Positions 48,598-58,860 of a DNA stretch of 64,000 nucleotides are shown here, one piece after another. Both the position numbers and the translations under genes were made by a program. The stretch spans positions 41,884 to 105,883 of the forward strand of contig JAGAJB010000011.1 in assembly GCA_017626295.1 (NCBI GenBank). The letters run 5' to 3'. The notes beneath the pieces were generated by a model. It made no database searches, was not told the DNA's origin, and saw only the letters and a list, made by a program, of their open reading frames with translations. The DNA is from Clostridia bacterium (lineage in GTDB: Bacteria; Bacillota; Clostridia; Oscillospirales; Acutalibacteraceae). Position 1 is the stretch's first letter, and the number at the start of each line of letters is the position of its first letter.

Positions 48598-50112
48598 TTA
48601 TTCCTCTGTTTCGGCGGTGTCATCTGTACGACTTTTAAGTTTCGCTGCTCTGGAAACTGCAAGGTCTTCCATCATTTCTTCTCTTACTTTTCCGTCAACA
48701 TTGAAGAAAGAAAGAGAAACCGCTTTACCGATTCTGCCGATAGCAGGAGCAAGTGTAAATACCGTCCAGATGGCCTGAAGCATATCGGGGTCAGTCTGCG
48801 GTATAACTACGCCGTAGGAGTTCATAAGCGGCTCATACTTAATTGCCGCAATAATAATACCGCTTAAAATTGTTGAAATATTGTTTGTAATAAGGGTGAT
48901 GTAACCCATAGCGGCACTCATCATACCCTCATTTCTGATACCTGTTTTCCATTCAACATAATCGTACATATCGCCCTGTAAAGCAGTACCGCAATAACGC
49001 TGAACGCTGTTCATAGCACCTGCAAGAGTAAGGAAAACTACGATTATAACAAGGTTAACAATGTGGTTATCTGTGGGCTTATAGCCTATAAAATACATTA
49101 TAAGATATACAACACCACAGTAACCGTAACTTAAAACCGAAAGGTTTTTAAGTCCGATTTTCTTTGTAAGTTTTGTTGCAAAGGGAAGAACAAAATAACT
49201 GGGTAAACCTGTGAAAAGACCCGAAATAGCGGCATTTGAAAGTTTACCTGTACAGTTGAGCCAGAAATAGTTTGCAACGCTCTGACCTGTGCCCTTACCC
49301 ATACCGAAGAAGTTCTTTGCCATAAGAACCCACATAGGACGGCAAGATGCAACCTGTTTAACGGATTTCCAGACACTTGTACTGTTCATCTCTTCTCTTG
49401 AAGCAAGGGGAACGCGTTCCCTCAAACTGAAGAATCCGAAAACTCTGAAAATTATAACCAACATAATAAATACTATCGCGCCGCCTAAATAAATACTTCG
49501 CGTAGGAATGGTTCGCGGTAAATAGTCAACAAAGAACGGGAACAATGACGGCAACCACACGCCGAAAAGGTCTACGTATGTATCTGCGGCAATAAGTTTG
49601 TTACGTTCATTTACGTTAGGCGTAAGATTATATAAAACGGCCTGATATGCAGGGGTGTAGAATGAGCCTGCAATAGAGCCTACATACCTTATAACAAGGA
49701 ACCATATAAACAATGCCGCCTGTGAAAGTCCGTCGGGAAGTAAATACGGCATAGCAGCCGAAAAAATCCAGAAAGGAAGTGTAAGAACAAGGTAGGGTCG
49801 AACTCTTCCCCAACGGGTACGTGTTCTGTCAAGAATGGGACCCGAAATAGCGTTATCAAAAGTATCTACAATACTGCAGAAAGACTGTGCAACGCTAAGT
49901 GTAATAGGGCTGACGTGCTGGAAAGTTGTAGTATAAAAGAACTCGTTATTACCGTTAAAGGTTTCCCAGTTCTTATCACCGATACCCGAAATTATGTAAG
50001 CCGCCATTTCGCGAGGGCCTAGATACTCCTTATCCTGCTGACGTCTTTGTCTTTCTATATCTTCTTCGGTTACTTGGGGTTCAACATAAACTTCTTTTGT
50101 TTTCTCCGCCAC
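48598..50112 (-). CDS. GPH-family sugar:cation symporter
   Basis: A 504-residue membrane protein with about twelve hydrophobic segments and the glycoside-pentoside-hexuronide (MelB/XynP-like) signatures: VDTFDNAISGPILDRTRTRW in the second loop, and the RYCGTALQGDMYDYVEWKTG motif of loop 10. Imports an oligosaccharide or sugar with Na+ or H+; substrate unknown. The start at 50112 (GTG) is preferred since AAAGGCGG lies upstream; the ORF reaches six codons further. Next to a sugar isomerase-like gene and maf upstream, and proB downstream. Confidence 0.88.
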   Translation of the reverse strand: MAEKTKEVYVEPQVTEEDIERQRRQQDKEYLGPREMAAYIISGIGDKNWETFNGNNEFFYTTTFQHVSPITLSVAQSFCSIVDTFDNAISGPILDRTRTRWGRVRPYLVLTLPFWIFSAAMPYLLPDGLSQAALFIWFLVIRYVGSIAGSFYTPAYQAVLYNLTPNVNERNKLIAADTYVDLFGVWLPSLFPFFVDYLPRTIPTRSIYLGGAIVFIMLVIIFRVFGFFSLRERVPLASREEMNSTSVWKSVKQVASCRPMWVLMAKNFFGMGKGTGQSVANYFWLNCTGKLSNAAISGLFTGLPSYFVLPFATKLTKKIGLKNLSVLSYGYCGVVYLIMYFIGYKPTDNHIVNLVIIVVFLTLAGAMNSVQRYCGTALQGDMYDYVEWKTGIRNEGMMSAAMGYITLITNNISTILSGIIIAAIKYEPLMNSYGVVIPQTDPDMLQAIWTVFTLAPAIGRIGKAVSLSFFNVDGKVREEMMEDLAVSRAAKLKSRTDDTAETEE

Positions 50113-50162
50113 AGATACACCGCCTTTCACTATTTATAATCTACATTTTAACACAATATTGT

Positions 50163-50735
50163 TTATAACTCAATAAATTTTTCTATCTCTCTTTTGAGCC
50201 TTGCAACAGGAAGTCCCACTACGTTATAGTAATCGCCGTTTATTCCTTTTACAAGAAGCCCCGCTTTACCTTGAATTGCGTAACCGCCGGCTTTGTCATA
50301 GGGCTCAGAGGTTGAGATATATTCTTCTATTTCTCTTTCTTTCAAATCATAAAAATCAACATCGGTTTTTTCGCTGAACGTTATTTCTTTACCGTTTTTG
50401 GAAATGGTAACACCTGTATAAACCTGATGGGTTTTACCGCTTAAAAGTTTCATCATACGGCGGGCATCCTCTTTATCCGCAGGTTTCCCGAGAATTTTAT
50501 CGTCTACGGCTACAACCGTATCTGCGGATATTATAAGGTCGTTTTTATCTGAGATTTTTTGCACCGCATCATTTTTGATTTTTGAAAGATATTCTACCGC
50601 TTCGCGAGCGCCTGTATTTTCGGGAAGTGTTTCGTCACAATCCGCAGGGCAAACAGTGACATTTTCACCGATATATGCAATAAGTTCTTTTCTTCTGGGC
50701 GAAGCGGATGCAAGAATTATTTTTTCTTTAATCAT
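50163..50735 (-). CDS. maf: Maf-family nucleotide pyrophosphatase
   Basis: A 190-residue house-cleaning pyrophosphatase acting on non-canonical or certain canonical nucleoside triphosphates (dTTP/UTP type). Begins IILASASPRRKELI, has SADTVVAVD and the GKTHQVYTGV stretch, then DKAGGYAIQGKAG, all typical of Maf. It sits 4 bases after the isomerase-like gene and 50 bases before the symporter. Confidence 0.95.
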   Translation of the reverse strand: MIKEKIILASASPRRKELIAYIGENVTVCPADCDETLPENTGAREAVEYLSKIKNDAVQKISDKNDLIISADTVVAVDDKILGKPADKEDARRMMKLLSGKTHQVYTGVTISKNGKEITFSEKTDVDFYDLKEREIEEYISTSEPYDKAGGYAIQGKAGLLVKGINGDYYNVVGLPVARLKREIEKFIEL

Positions 50736-50739
50736 ATTT

Positions 50740-51618
50740 TCACCAATTCAATGCTTTGCACATAGTTTTAAGAGTATTAAGACCCCACTTGCAAGCAAGT
50801 AAAGCATCTTCGTGTCCCTCAAATTCAAGGGTAATATAGCCGTTGTAACCGCTATCTTTAATAATATTAAGAACCTGGAAAACAGGCACTTCACCATGGC
50901 CGAGAACTGCTCCGCGTAGATAATTTCCGCCTCTTGATTTAAAGAAACCGTCACAGGGAGGGAAAGCATTTCCGCTTTTTATATGGAAATCTTTTGCGTG
51001 AAGGTAGGATACAAAAGGTGCAAGTCTGCTGACAGCATTTACGGGGTTTTCGTCTGCACAAAGGAAGTTACCCATATCAATAAGCGCACCGAAGTTTTTG
51101 TGGGAAACGCCTGTTATTATTCTTTCAACCCTGTCGCTGTCCTGACAAAAATAGCCGTGATTTTCAATCATTGTTCTTATGCCTTTCTCTTCGGCATACT
51201 CTGTAACGGCTTTGTACCCCTCTATAATTCGGGGTAATGCCTGCTCGAAACCTTTATACTTTTTATCTTCATCTTTATAACCGCCTGTGGCATCGTGGCG
51301 CATACCTTTAACGCCCAGCATAACAGCAACGTCTACTTCTTTTTTAAGTCGCCCGATTTCTTCTTGGAGATTACCGTCACTGCCGTAAATGAAATCTGCA
51401 CCCACTGAATACTGTACAGGTTCAATGCCTACTCTTTCGCATTCTTCTTTAAGTTCTTTGGCATAAAGGAGTTTATCCGTACCCTCGGGAGTATGAATTT
51501 CCGCAAATTCAATTCCGTCAAAACCTAATTCCTTTGCAACGGAAATAAGTTCTTTTTCTGTTTTTTCGCCTTTGTTCACAAGGGAAGAAAGACTGTAACT
51601 GCTGACTGCAAACTTCAT
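50740..51618 (-). CDS. Xylose isomerase-like TIM-barrel sugar (phosphate) isomerase/epimerase
   Basis: A 292-residue AP-endonuclease-2-type barrel (PF01261). Visible metal-ligand segments: IENHGYFCQD, LIDMGNF, SYLHAKDF and the C-terminal ITLEFEGHEDAL. It should isomerise or epimerise a sugar or sugar acid in the cytoplasm, perhaps one brought in by the GPH symporter two genes downstream (inference). The ATG at 51618 follows AAAGGAT; the ATG six codons earlier lies in that ribosome site. Confidence 0.85.
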   Translation of the reverse strand: MKFAVSSYSLSSLVNKGEKTEKELISVAKELGFDGIEFAEIHTPEGTDKLLYAKELKEECERVGIEPVQYSVGADFIYGSDGNLQEEIGRLKKEVDVAVMLGVKGMRHDATGGYKDEDKKYKGFEQALPRIIEGYKAVTEYAEEKGIRTMIENHGYFCQDSDRVERIITGVSHKNFGALIDMGNFLCADENPVNAVSRLAPFVSYLHAKDFHIKSGNAFPPCDGFFKSRGGNYLRGAVLGHGEVPVFQVLNIIKDSGYNGYITLEFEGHEDALLACKWGLNTLKTMCKALNW

Positions 51619-51668
51619 TTTAAAAATCCTTTCCATTATTTTATCATTGCGGCTAAGCCCTTTGAGTA

Positions 51669-51690
51669 TTATGATAATAGAGTATCATAA
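51669..51690. promoter_or_regulatory. Inverted repeat upstream of mecA
   Basis: TTATGATA-N6-TATCATAA, perfect 8-base arms, ending 7 bases before the AAGGAGG of mecA. May be an operator or mRNA hairpin. Confidence 0.45.
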
Positions 51691-51711
51691 CATTCAAAGG
51701 AGGCGATGTGT

Positions 51712-52263
51712 TTGAAAATTGAAGCAGACGGAGAAGAAAAAATCACCGTAACCCTCAGCGATGAGGATATGCACGAACTTGATATAACCTATGATGAAAT
51801 GGATTATTCAAACATTGAAACACGCCGTGTAATATGGACAATTCTTGACGAAGCAAAGCGTGTTTTAGGTAAACCCATAAATACCGACGGCAGACTTCTT
51901 GTTCAGGTTTCGCCCGCTGACGACGGCGGTTGCCTTATGCTTTTTACACAAATGCCGTTACTCGAAAACAAGAGTAAAAAAAGACTCATTATGAAAAAGG
52001 ACGCCGAACCGCTATTGTTCCGCGCCTTTGATTCAAATGCCTTCGTGGATAGCCTTGCTCTTCTCAAAAAGGCATCACAAATGCTGAAATCCTTTGAGCC
52101 GTTTGAACTTCGCAATAAATTTTACATTATCATCCATCCGAAACCCACGTTTTCCGAAAACATAGAGTTTTCATTGTGTGAGTTCGGTGAATCTCAAGTC
52201 GGTAACAAAAAAGGTGTTTCGGAACTTTACGAATACGGTAAGCCTTTATTATCTGAGGGATGA
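51712..52263 (+). CDS. mecA: MecA-like adaptor protein
   Basis: Adaptor that delivers substrates to the ClpC protease in Firmicutes. The 183-residue protein has the N-terminal MKIEADGEEKITVTLSDEDM pattern, an acidic linker and a C-terminal ClpC-binding type domain (SLALLKKASQMLKSF, FYIIIHP). I take the TTG at 52 kb side position 51712 as the start because the AAGGAGG at 51697-51703 is 8 bases before it and the protein then begins like other MecA proteins; the ATG at 51706 is too close to that site. The 3' end overlaps the convergent rpe gene by 15 bases. Confidence 0.85.
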   Translation: MKIEADGEEKITVTLSDEDMHELDITYDEMDYSNIETRRVIWTILDEAKRVLGKPINTDGRLLVQVSPADDGGCLMLFTQMPLLENKSKKRLIMKKDAEPLLFRAFDSNAFVDSLALLKKASQMLKSFEPFELRNKFYIIIHPKPTFSENIEFSLCEFGESQVGNKKGVSELYEYGKPLLSEG

Positions 52264-52905
52264 AATTGCTGAGGCTGTGTCCTCTGCTCCGAAAATATAA
52301 CTTCCGGAAACAAGAACATCCGCACCGGCTTCAACACATAATTTTGCGGTTTCGGGAACTATACCACCGTCAACCTGAATCATAAGTTTCGGGTTTACTT
52401 CCTCCGCTTTTTCTCTGATAACTTTTATTTTTGAAAGCATATCACTCATAAAAGACTGTCCGCCAAAACCGGGTTCAACAGTCATAACAAGCACCATTGC
52501 AATTTTAGAAAGGTACGGAAAAACTACCTCTGCATCGGTGCCAGGTTTAAGTACAAGTGCAGGTTTAACCCCTGCACTTATTATTTTATCAATAGTTTCT
52601 CCTATGTCGCTGTTGCTCTCAACGTGGAACGCAATTAAATCCGCACCGCTTGAAGCAAAAGAGTCGATATAATCATAAGGATTACTGATCATAAGGTGGC
52701 AGTCGAGAAACATATCAGTTGATTTTCTTATGGATTTAACAACAGGTGGGCCTATTGAAATATTGGGCACAAAATGACCGTCCATAACATCAACGTGAAG
52801 CATATCTGCACCACCGAGTTTAACTTTTTCGATTTCACTTTTCAGCGAAGCATAGTCCGCAGAAAGTATGGAGGGAGAAATTTTTATATCATTTTTAAAT
52901 TCCAT
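52249..52905 (-). CDS. rpe: Ribulose-phosphate 3-epimerase
   Basis: Interconverts ribulose 5-phosphate and xylulose 5-phosphate in the pentose phosphate pathway. A 218-residue TIM barrel with KISPSILSADYASL, HVDVMDGHFVPNISIGPP (metal-binding His/Asp), FHVES, MTVEPGFGGQSF and DGGI. Overlaps the end of ribF by 11 bases, so it is the last gene of the translation operon; its end overlaps the convergent mecA gene. Confidence 0.96.
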   Translation of the reverse strand: MEFKNDIKISPSILSADYASLKSEIEKVKLGGADMLHVDVMDGHFVPNISIGPPVVKSIRKSTDMFLDCHLMISNPYDYIDSFASSGADLIAFHVESNSDIGETIDKIISAGVKPALVLKPGTDAEVVFPYLSKIAMVLVMTVEPGFGGQSFMSDMLSKIKVIREKAEEVNPKLMIQVDGGIVPETAKLCVEAGADVLVSGSYIFGAEDTASAISSLR

Positions 52906-53791
52906 CTATTGCTTCCCCTTTCAAAATCGCCAAAGCAATTTTTCTGTCCTTTGCTATTTGTTCACTTAATTCATCAAGAGAAGAAAACTGCATTTCCCCT
53001 CTTATTTTTTCAACAAGAAAAACTTCAGGACATTTTCCGTAAAGGTCGCCCTCAAACCCAACTATATTGGTTTCACTGCGTTTTTCACTGTTTCCGATAG
53101 TAGGTCTTATTCCGATATTTGTTACCGACGGATACTTTTTGCCGTCAACAACCGTAAACGATGCATACACACCGTACTGCGGTACAGAGAAATTCTCGCT
53201 AAAAAACTGATTTATAGTGGGCGAACCTAAAATTCTGCCCCTTTCATCACCGTGAAGAACTTCAAAATTGTAAGAAAAGTATCTTCCAAGCATTGCTTTT
53301 ACGGATTTCATATCGCCATCGCGTAAAGCCTTTCGTATCCTTGTGGAACTTACAGGTTCATTTTCATACTCAACGGCATCAACAACCGTAAGTTTTATTT
53401 CCCTTTCGGCACAGAGTCTTAAAAGGGTATCGGATGTTCCCTCCGCATTTTTGCCGAAACGGTAATTAAATCCGCAAGCAAGGGATTTTGCATTATATTT
53501 TTTTATTAAAACATTATCAACGAAATCTTCCGGAGAAAGTTCACAAATCTCCGAAAATTCTAAATACTGCGGTGTTACGCCCCACTCTTCAAGAACACTC
53601 TTTTCTTTGCTTTCGGTAATGAGTACTCCCGGGTTTTCACCTTTCAGGTCAACCTGTGGGTGATGGGTAAACATCAGCGCAATTTTTCGTTGATATTCAG
53701 TTTTTTCTGCGGTAATTACCGCCTTATGACCGATATGTAATCCGTCAAAAGTGCCCAACGCAACAAATGCGCCGCATAAACCTTCTGTCAT
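52895..53791 (-). CDS. ribF: Bifunctional riboflavin kinase/FAD synthetase
   Basis: Makes FMN and FAD from riboflavin. The 298-residue protein has the N-terminal adenylyltransferase with LGTFDGLHIGHKAVI (HxGH-like) and SSTRIRKAL, and the C-terminal flavokinase with GSPTINQF and TNIGIRPT. The ATG at 53791 is preferred, having GGAAG 7 bases upstream; an ATG two codons earlier touches that site. Between truB and rpe in the operon. Confidence 0.95.
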   Translation of the reverse strand: MTEGLCGAFVALGTFDGLHIGHKAVITAEKTEYQRKIALMFTHHPQVDLKGENPGVLITESKEKSVLEEWGVTPQYLEFSEICELSPEDFVDNVLIKKYNAKSLACGFNYRFGKNAEGTSDTLLRLCAEREIKLTVVDAVEYENEPVSSTRIRKALRDGDMKSVKAMLGRYFSYNFEVLHGDERGRILGSPTINQFFSENFSVPQYGVYASFTVVDGKKYPSVTNIGIRPTIGNSEKRSETNIVGFEGDLYGKCPEVFLVEKIRGEMQFSSLDELSEQIAKDRKIALAILKGEAIDGI

Positions 53792-53803
53792 AATCATCTT
53801 CCG

Positions 53804-54691
53804 TTATAAATTGTTATATACTCTTTTAACTTTTAAACTGTCACTGCCCTCGGAAAATTCGCCCAAACCTAAAAACTGATTTAAACCGTACACACGGTAA
53901 AGACCGAAAGACTTAAGACCTTTTACTCTTTGGCTCATTAAATCACCGCCGTTTTTAAAGCGAACTGCCTGTTTCTCAGTAACAGTAACCGCAGGATAGC
54001 ACTCAAGAAGTTTATCAACAGAAATAAGTGCTTTTTCAATATTACCGCTTTCCTGCAAGGCGGTAAGTTCTTCTAAAGTGTAGCAGTCTTTTAAATCCAC
54101 TCCGCAAGCGTAAGTACGAAGAAGCGAAGTCATTGTGGCTCCCGTACCCAACACGTCACCTATATCGCTTATAAGTGTGCGTATGTAAGTACCTGCGGAA
54201 CATTCACAGTAAAGAGAAAACTCACCGTTTTCTCCCTCCTCTAAAATCAACTCGTAAATTTCGCACTTTCTGGGTGTTCTTTCAACTTCTTTGCCTTGCC
54301 TTGCAAGTTCATAAAGTCGCACACCGTCTTTTTTCAGAGCAGAATACATAGGCGGAAGTTGCATAATTTCGCCTATGAAATTTTCACTCGCCTTTAAAAC
54401 TTCCCCGAAAGTCACTTTCTTTTCGCAAGTTTCAAGCACAGTTCCCCAAATATCAAGGGTATCTGTTCTCAGCCCTGTTTTAAAAGTTGCTTTATATGCT
54501 TTTTTATGGGTTGGTAAAAGTTCAATGAAACGGGTAGCACCGCCCAACGCAACAGGAAGAACGCCTGTTGCATTAGGGTCCAATGTTCCTGTATGACCCG
54601 CTTTCTTTTCACCGACAATTCGTCTGACTTTACTTACCGCAAAGAAAGACGTTATGTTTTCACCTTTGTAAAGAGGTATTATTCCCGTCAT
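53804..54691 (-). CDS. truB: tRNA pseudouridine(55) synthase
   Basis: Converts U55 of the tRNA T-loop to pseudouridine. The 295-residue protein has KKAGHTGTLDPNATGVLP with catalytic Asp38, YKATFKTGLRTDTLD and the CSAGTYIRTLISDIG segment. The start overlaps the stop of nrnA (ATGA). Typical neighbour of rbfA/ribF in Firmicutes. Confidence 0.97.
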   Translation of the reverse strand: MTGIIPLYKGENITSFFAVSKVRRIVGEKKAGHTGTLDPNATGVLPVALGGATRFIELLPTHKKAYKATFKTGLRTDTLDIWGTVLETCEKKVTFGEVLKASENFIGEIMQLPPMYSALKKDGVRLYELARQGKEVERTPRKCEIYELILEEGENGEFSLYCECSAGTYIRTLISDIGDVLGTGATMTSLLRTYACGVDLKDCYTLEELTALQESGNIEKALISVDKLLECYPAVTVTEKQAVRFKNGGDLMSQRVKGLKSFGLYRVYGLNQFLGLGEFSEGSDSLKVKRVYNNL

Positions 54692-55644
54692 TTTGAAATA
54701 CCGTCCAAAGATATTTTTATGGAATCAAGAAGTTTTTGCTTTCCTTCTTCATAAGTTTCCCTGAAACTACTGCCTGCGGCACCCTTGTGACCGCCGCCAC
54801 CGAGCCTTGCGCAAATTTCAGCAGCATCAATGCCGTCCTCAGTACGTACCGATATACCGAAAGAGCCGTCTTTTTTCTCTTTGATAACAGCACCTACAAG
54901 AACACCCTCAATCTGTCGGGGAAGCGCAGTAATAGGATAACATTCATGTTCATTTGAACCGCTTTTTTTATACATATCCTGTGTAACCGTGATAATGGCG
55001 CATTTTCCGTCAAAATGATATTCAAGAGTTTCTCTTGCTATCATTTCCAGACGCAAAGAACTTTTTGACTTGGTTTCAAACATAAGTTTGTTTATTTTTT
55101 TAGAATCAACGCCCTGCTCCATAAGTTCCGCAGCAACACGGAACACAGAGGGTGTAACGTTCTGATACCTGAAACAGCCTGTATCTGTGGAAATGCCTGT
55201 ATAAATACAGTTTCTTATATACTGGTTAAGTTCAACGCCCATTAAAACGGCAAGTTCATAAATAATTTCGCAAGCCGCTGCTCTGTCCTCAACAAAATTG
55301 TTTTTTGCATAGAAAGTATTGGACATATGGTGGTCTATACACAAGTCGATTTTATCTTTGTATTCCTCCGCTATGTTACCGAGAAGTTTCAAATCAGCCA
55401 CATCAACCGCTATAACAAAGGGATTTTTAACTTCATCCGCAGAAAAGCCCTCAGTCATATAACTGAAATCCGCAGTAACTTCGTCACTGCAAAGGAATGC
55501 TCTTTTTTTGCCCAGTATTTTAAGTATTTCACAAAGTGCAAAAGCACACCCCAAAGTATCACCGTCGGGATGTTCGTGAGAGAGAACGAGAAATTCCCCG
55601 TTCTCTCTTATAAGTTTTACACATTCATTTTTATCAATAACCAT
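54688..55644 (-). CDS. nrnA: DHH-family phosphoesterase (NrnA-like)
   Basis: Degrades short oligoribonucleotides and/or pAp. The 318-residue protein has the DHH domain with SHEHPDGDTLGCAFAL, VDVAD and the DHHMSN signature, and a C-terminal DHHA1 domain with RLGGGGHKGAAG. AGGTG is upstream of the start; the stop overlaps truB. Standard position between rbfA and truB. Confidence 0.95.
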   Translation of the reverse strand: MVIDKNECVKLIRENGEFLVLSHEHPDGDTLGCAFALCEILKILGKKRAFLCSDEVTADFSYMTEGFSADEVKNPFVIAVDVADLKLLGNIAEEYKDKIDLCIDHHMSNTFYAKNNFVEDRAAACEIIYELAVLMGVELNQYIRNCIYTGISTDTGCFRYQNVTPSVFRVAAELMEQGVDSKKINKLMFETKSKSSLRLEMIARETLEYHFDGKCAIITVTQDMYKKSGSNEHECYPITALPRQIEGVLVGAVIKEKKDGSFGISVRTEDGIDAAEICARLGGGGHKGAAGSSFRETYEEGKQKLLDSIKISLDGISK

Positions 55645-55674
55645 AATACACCTAAGGTGACGGGCGAATAAAAA

Positions 55675-56034
55675 TTATTCGCCGTCAGATTCCGAGGAAA
55701 GTTCCTCTAATTTTTTAACTATACTCATACCGTATTCGATAGAGTCATCTGCAACAAATCTCATTTCGGGTGTTTTGCGAAGACCGAGCCTTTTGCCCAC
55801 TTCACGCCTTATAAGACCTGTTGCACCTGTGAGAGCCTTTGCCGCTGCTTTAGCGACCTCAATACCCTCAACTGCGCTGACGTACACCTTCACATAAGAT
55901 GAATCAGATGCTACTTCAGCACGGGCAACGCTGATAAGATGGTCGGAAATGCGAGGGTCTTTCAACTCTCTTACGATAGTTGCAATCTCGCGTCTTATAT
56001 CCTCAGCGGTTCTGTTTTGTTTATAAGTGCCCAT
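55675..56034 (-). CDS. rbfA: 30S ribosome-binding factor
   Basis: A 119-residue assembly factor for the 30S subunit with the KH-type fold (RIRREIATIVRELKDPRIS, then VYVSAVEG, RKTPEMRFVADDSIEYGMSI). Follows infB by 11 bases, has AGGAGAA before the start, and ends in an acidic tail. Confidence 0.96.
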   Translation of the reverse strand: MGTYKQNRTAEDIRREIATIVRELKDPRISDHLISVARAEVASDSSYVKVYVSAVEGIEVAKAAAKALTGATGLIRREVGKRLGLRKTPEMRFVADDSIEYGMSIVKKLEELSSESDGE

Positions 56035-56045
56035 AAATTCTCCTA

Positions 56046-58523
56046 TTAGTCTTTATACTCCTCAATGATGTATGCTTCGAGGATATCGCCCTCTTTAATG
56101 TCGTTGAATTTCTGAAGACCGATACCGCATTCGTAACCTGTGGCAACTTCTCTCTGGTCATCTTTGAAACGTTTGAGTGAAGCGATTTCATCTTCAAATA
56201 TAACAATACCGTCGCGTACAACACGGATTTTTGAGTTTCTTGTAATTTTACCGTCAATAACGTAACTACCTGCAATAGTACCTGCACTTGAAAGTTTAAA
56301 TACGTTTCTGACTTCTGCTTTACCCATTTCAACATCGCGGAATTTGGGTGCAAGCATACCTTTGATAGCAGCCTCAACTTCTTCGATGCAGTCATAGATA
56401 ACTCTGTACATTCTCATTTCAACCTTGTCGCGTTCTGCGTGTGTTTCTGCAACAGGGTCGGGACGAACGTTAAAGCCGACAATAAGTGCGTTGGAAGCGT
56501 TAGCGAGCATAACGTCGGATTCGTTAACCGCACCTACGCCACCGTGGATAACCTTAACTCTGACTTCTTCATTTGAAAGTTTTTCAAGGCTCTGGCGAAC
56601 TGCCTCAACTGAACCCTGTACGTCTGCTTTAACGATGATATTAAGGTCTTTAAGTGAGCCTTCGTTAATTGAGTCGAACAAGTTATCAAGTGTAACCTTC
56701 TGCATTGAACGGAACTCTTCTTCTTTCTGAGTTCTCTTTCTCTGTTCAACAAGTTCACGTGCAAGTTTTTCATCGGATACGCAGTCGAACTGGTCACCGC
56801 CGATGGGAACTTCTGCAAGACCTGTAATTTCAACAGGAACAGAAGGACCTGCTTCATCAACTTTTCTGCCCTTATCGTCTGTCATAACACGAACTCTACC
56901 GACAGCAGTACCTGCAACGATAATATCACCGGATTTAACAGTACCGTTCTGAACAAGAAGTGTTGCAACAGGACCGCGGCCCTTGTCAAGTCTTGCTTCA
57001 ATAACAATACCTTTACCTGCACGGTTGGGGTTAGCCTTAAGTTCTTTCATTTCAGCAACAAGAAGAACGGATTCAAGAAGTGTATCAATATTCATTCTTG
57101 TTTTTGCAGAAACAGGAACACAGATTACGTCGCCGCCCCATTCTTCAGGAATGAGTTCATGCTCTGTAAGTTGCTGCATAATTTTATCGGGAGAAGCATC
57201 GGGTTTATCCATTTTGTTAATAGCAACAACAACGGAAACACCTGCTGCTTTTGCGTGGTTAATCGCTTCAATTGTCTGAGGCATAATACCGTCATCAGCA
57301 GCAACAACGAGTATAGCAATATCTGTTGCCATAGCACCGCGGGCACGCATAGCAGTAAAGGCTGCGTGGCCGGGAGTATCAAGGAAAGTAATATCCTGAC
57401 CGTTAAGGTGTACTCTGTATGCACCTAAGTGCTGAGTAATACCGCCTGCTTCTGTTTCTGTAACGGAAGTGTTCTTGATAGCATCAAGAAGTGATGTTTT
57501 ACCGTGGTCAACGTGACCCATAACACAAACAACGGGGCTTCTGGGAAGAAGGTCGCTTTCGTTATCTTCGTGGTCGTCGATAATTCTGTCTTCGATAGTG
57601 ATAACAACTTCCTTTTTAACCTTTGCACCGAGTTCTGTTGCAACTATTTCCGCTGTATCGAAGTCGATTACCTGGTTAACGGTAGCCATCATACCTAATG
57701 AGAAGAGTTTCTTAATAACTTCCGCAGCAGTTCTCTTGAGCATTGCCGCAAGCTCACCTACGGTGATTTCTTCGGGTACTGTGATTACAAGAGTTTTCTT
57801 TGCTCTTTCTGCTTCGATTCTCTTTAATCTTTCTGCTTCGCTCTCTTTACGTTTTGAGCGCATACCCTGCTGTTTTCTGTACTGCTGACTCTTCTGTTTT
57901 AACTTCTGCTTTGTCTGAACATTATCGTTGATAGAGTGAACGGGAGCAATATTTTCATACTTCTCGTTGTATTTATCAAGTTGAACGTCTTCGGCTCTTG
58001 TGTCGATAGTACGTCTTTCACCCTTTGTTCTTGACTGCATGGGACCGTCTTTTTTCTTCTCGTTCTTTTTAAAGGGATTAAGAGAACTTTCGCCGTGTTT
58101 TTTCTGTGCAGGCTGTTCAGATTTCTTTTCTTCTGCCTTTTTATTGTCGCCCTTCTTATTATTAGCCTTTTCGTTCTGTTTTTTGGGAGCCTCGTCGCGT
58201 TTTTCCTGTTTCTTTTCAGGTGCAGATTTTTTCTCTTCTTTCTTTTCTGCTGCCTTTTTCTCAGGTGCTTTCTTATGAGGTTCTTTTTTCTCTGCCTTTT
58301 CGGGCTTCTTTTCTTCTTTCTTCTGCATAGCGAAGAAAGCATCAAAACTGTTTACGGAGTTCTCCTGTGTAAGAACGTCAAAAAGCACGTCAAGTTCCTT
58401 GGTGTCAAGGGCTGTCTGTGATTTTTTGGGTTCCTCAAAATATTTACCGAGAACTTCTGTAATATCTTTATTCTGTAAACCGAAGTCTTTAGCGACTTCA
58501 TTAACTTTATATTTAGTTATCAT
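56046..58523 (-). CDS. infB: Translation initiation factor IF-2
   Basis: GTPase that brings initiator tRNA to the ribosome. The 825-residue protein has a short N-terminal IF2-N domain, then a Lys/Glu-rich low-complexity stretch (about residues 65-170) typical of long linkers, and the second IF2-N motif before the G domain ([25 protein letters not shown]). The C-terminal tRNA-binding domain ends [17 protein letters not shown]. The ATG at 58523 follows GGGGAGG; the frame is open 13 codons further without a ribosome site. Confidence 0.97.
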   Translation of the reverse strand: MITKYKVNEVAKDFGLQNKDITEVLGKYFEEPKKSQTALDTKELDVLFDVLTQENSVNSFDAFFAMQKKEEKKPEKAEKKEPHKKAPEKKAAEKKEEKKSAPEKKQEKRDEAPKKQNEKANNKKGDNKKAEEKKSEQPAQKKHGESSLNPFKKNEKKKDGPMQSRTKGERRTIDTRAEDVQLDKYNEKYENIAPVHSINDNVQTKQKLKQKSQQYRKQQGMRSKRKESEAERLKRIEAERAKKTLVITVPEEITVGELAAMLKRTAAEVIKKLFSLGMMATVNQVIDFDTAEIVATELGAKVKKEVVITIEDRIIDDHEDNESDLLPRSPVVCVMGHVDHGKTSLLDAIKNTSVTETEAGGITQHLGAYRVHLNGQDITFLDTPGHAAFTAMRARGAMATDIAILVVAADDGIMPQTIEAINHAKAAGVSVVVAINKMDKPDASPDKIMQQLTEHELIPEEWGGDVICVPVSAKTRMNIDTLLESVLLVAEMKELKANPNRAGKGIVIEARLDKGRGPVATLLVQNGTVKSGDIIVAGTAVGRVRVMTDDKGRKVDEAGPSVPVEITGLAEVPIGGDQFDCVSDEKLARELVEQRKRTQKEEEFRSMQKVTLDNLFDSINEGSLKDLNIIVKADVQGSVEAVRQSLEKLSNEEVRVKVIHGGVGAVNESDVMLANASNALIVGFNVRPDPVAETHAERDKVEMRMYRVIYDCIEEVEAAIKGMLAPKFRDVEMGKAEVRNVFKLSSAGTIAGSYVIDGKITRNSKIRVVRDGIVIFEDEIASLKRFKDDQREVATGYECGIGLQKFNDIKEGDILEAYIIEEYKD

Positions 58524-58524
58524 C

Positions 58525-58848
58525 TTATTCCTCCCCGAATTTTTGAAGTAGTTTTGTTGCAAATCCGGTATCCGTCACGGAAAAAACTGCTGATTTTCTT
58601 CCGATACCTGCGCCAAAATCGTCCATTGTACAAGCGGTGCGCAAAACCGGAATATTTTTTCCGTTATAAGTACACGCGTGGCGCATTTCCCTTTCAAGTC
58701 TTTCGGAAGCATCCGAAGAAAGAAAGACCAACTGCGCTTTAGATGAAATTATTGATTCCTTGACTACATCGTGACCGCATAAAAGCATACCTGCTTTACG
58801 GCAAAGCCCTAAGAATCCCATTACATCTTTTATATTCAATTTTGCCAC
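58525..58848 (-). CDS. ylxQ: L7Ae/L30e-family RNA-binding protein (YlxQ)
   Basis: A 107-residue protein of the L7Ae/L30e/Gadd45 fold, with [15 protein letters not shown], an RNA-binding motif typical for YlxQ-like proteins. The stop is one base before the infB start. Standard gene between ylxR and infB; the role in translation is presumed. Confidence 0.92.
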   Translation of the reverse strand: MAKLNIKDVMGFLGLCRKAGMLLCGHDVVKESIISSKAQLVFLSSDASERLEREMRHACTYNGKNIPVLRTACTMDDFGAGIGRKSAVFSVTDTGFATKLLQKFGEE

Positions 58849-58860
58849 AGTCCTTTCAAC

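Noticed and set aside
58000..58421. Plus-strand open frames rich in Phe/Leu/Ser opposite infB
   Set aside because: They are the mirror of the Lys/Glu-rich linker of IF-2 and have no ribosome site.
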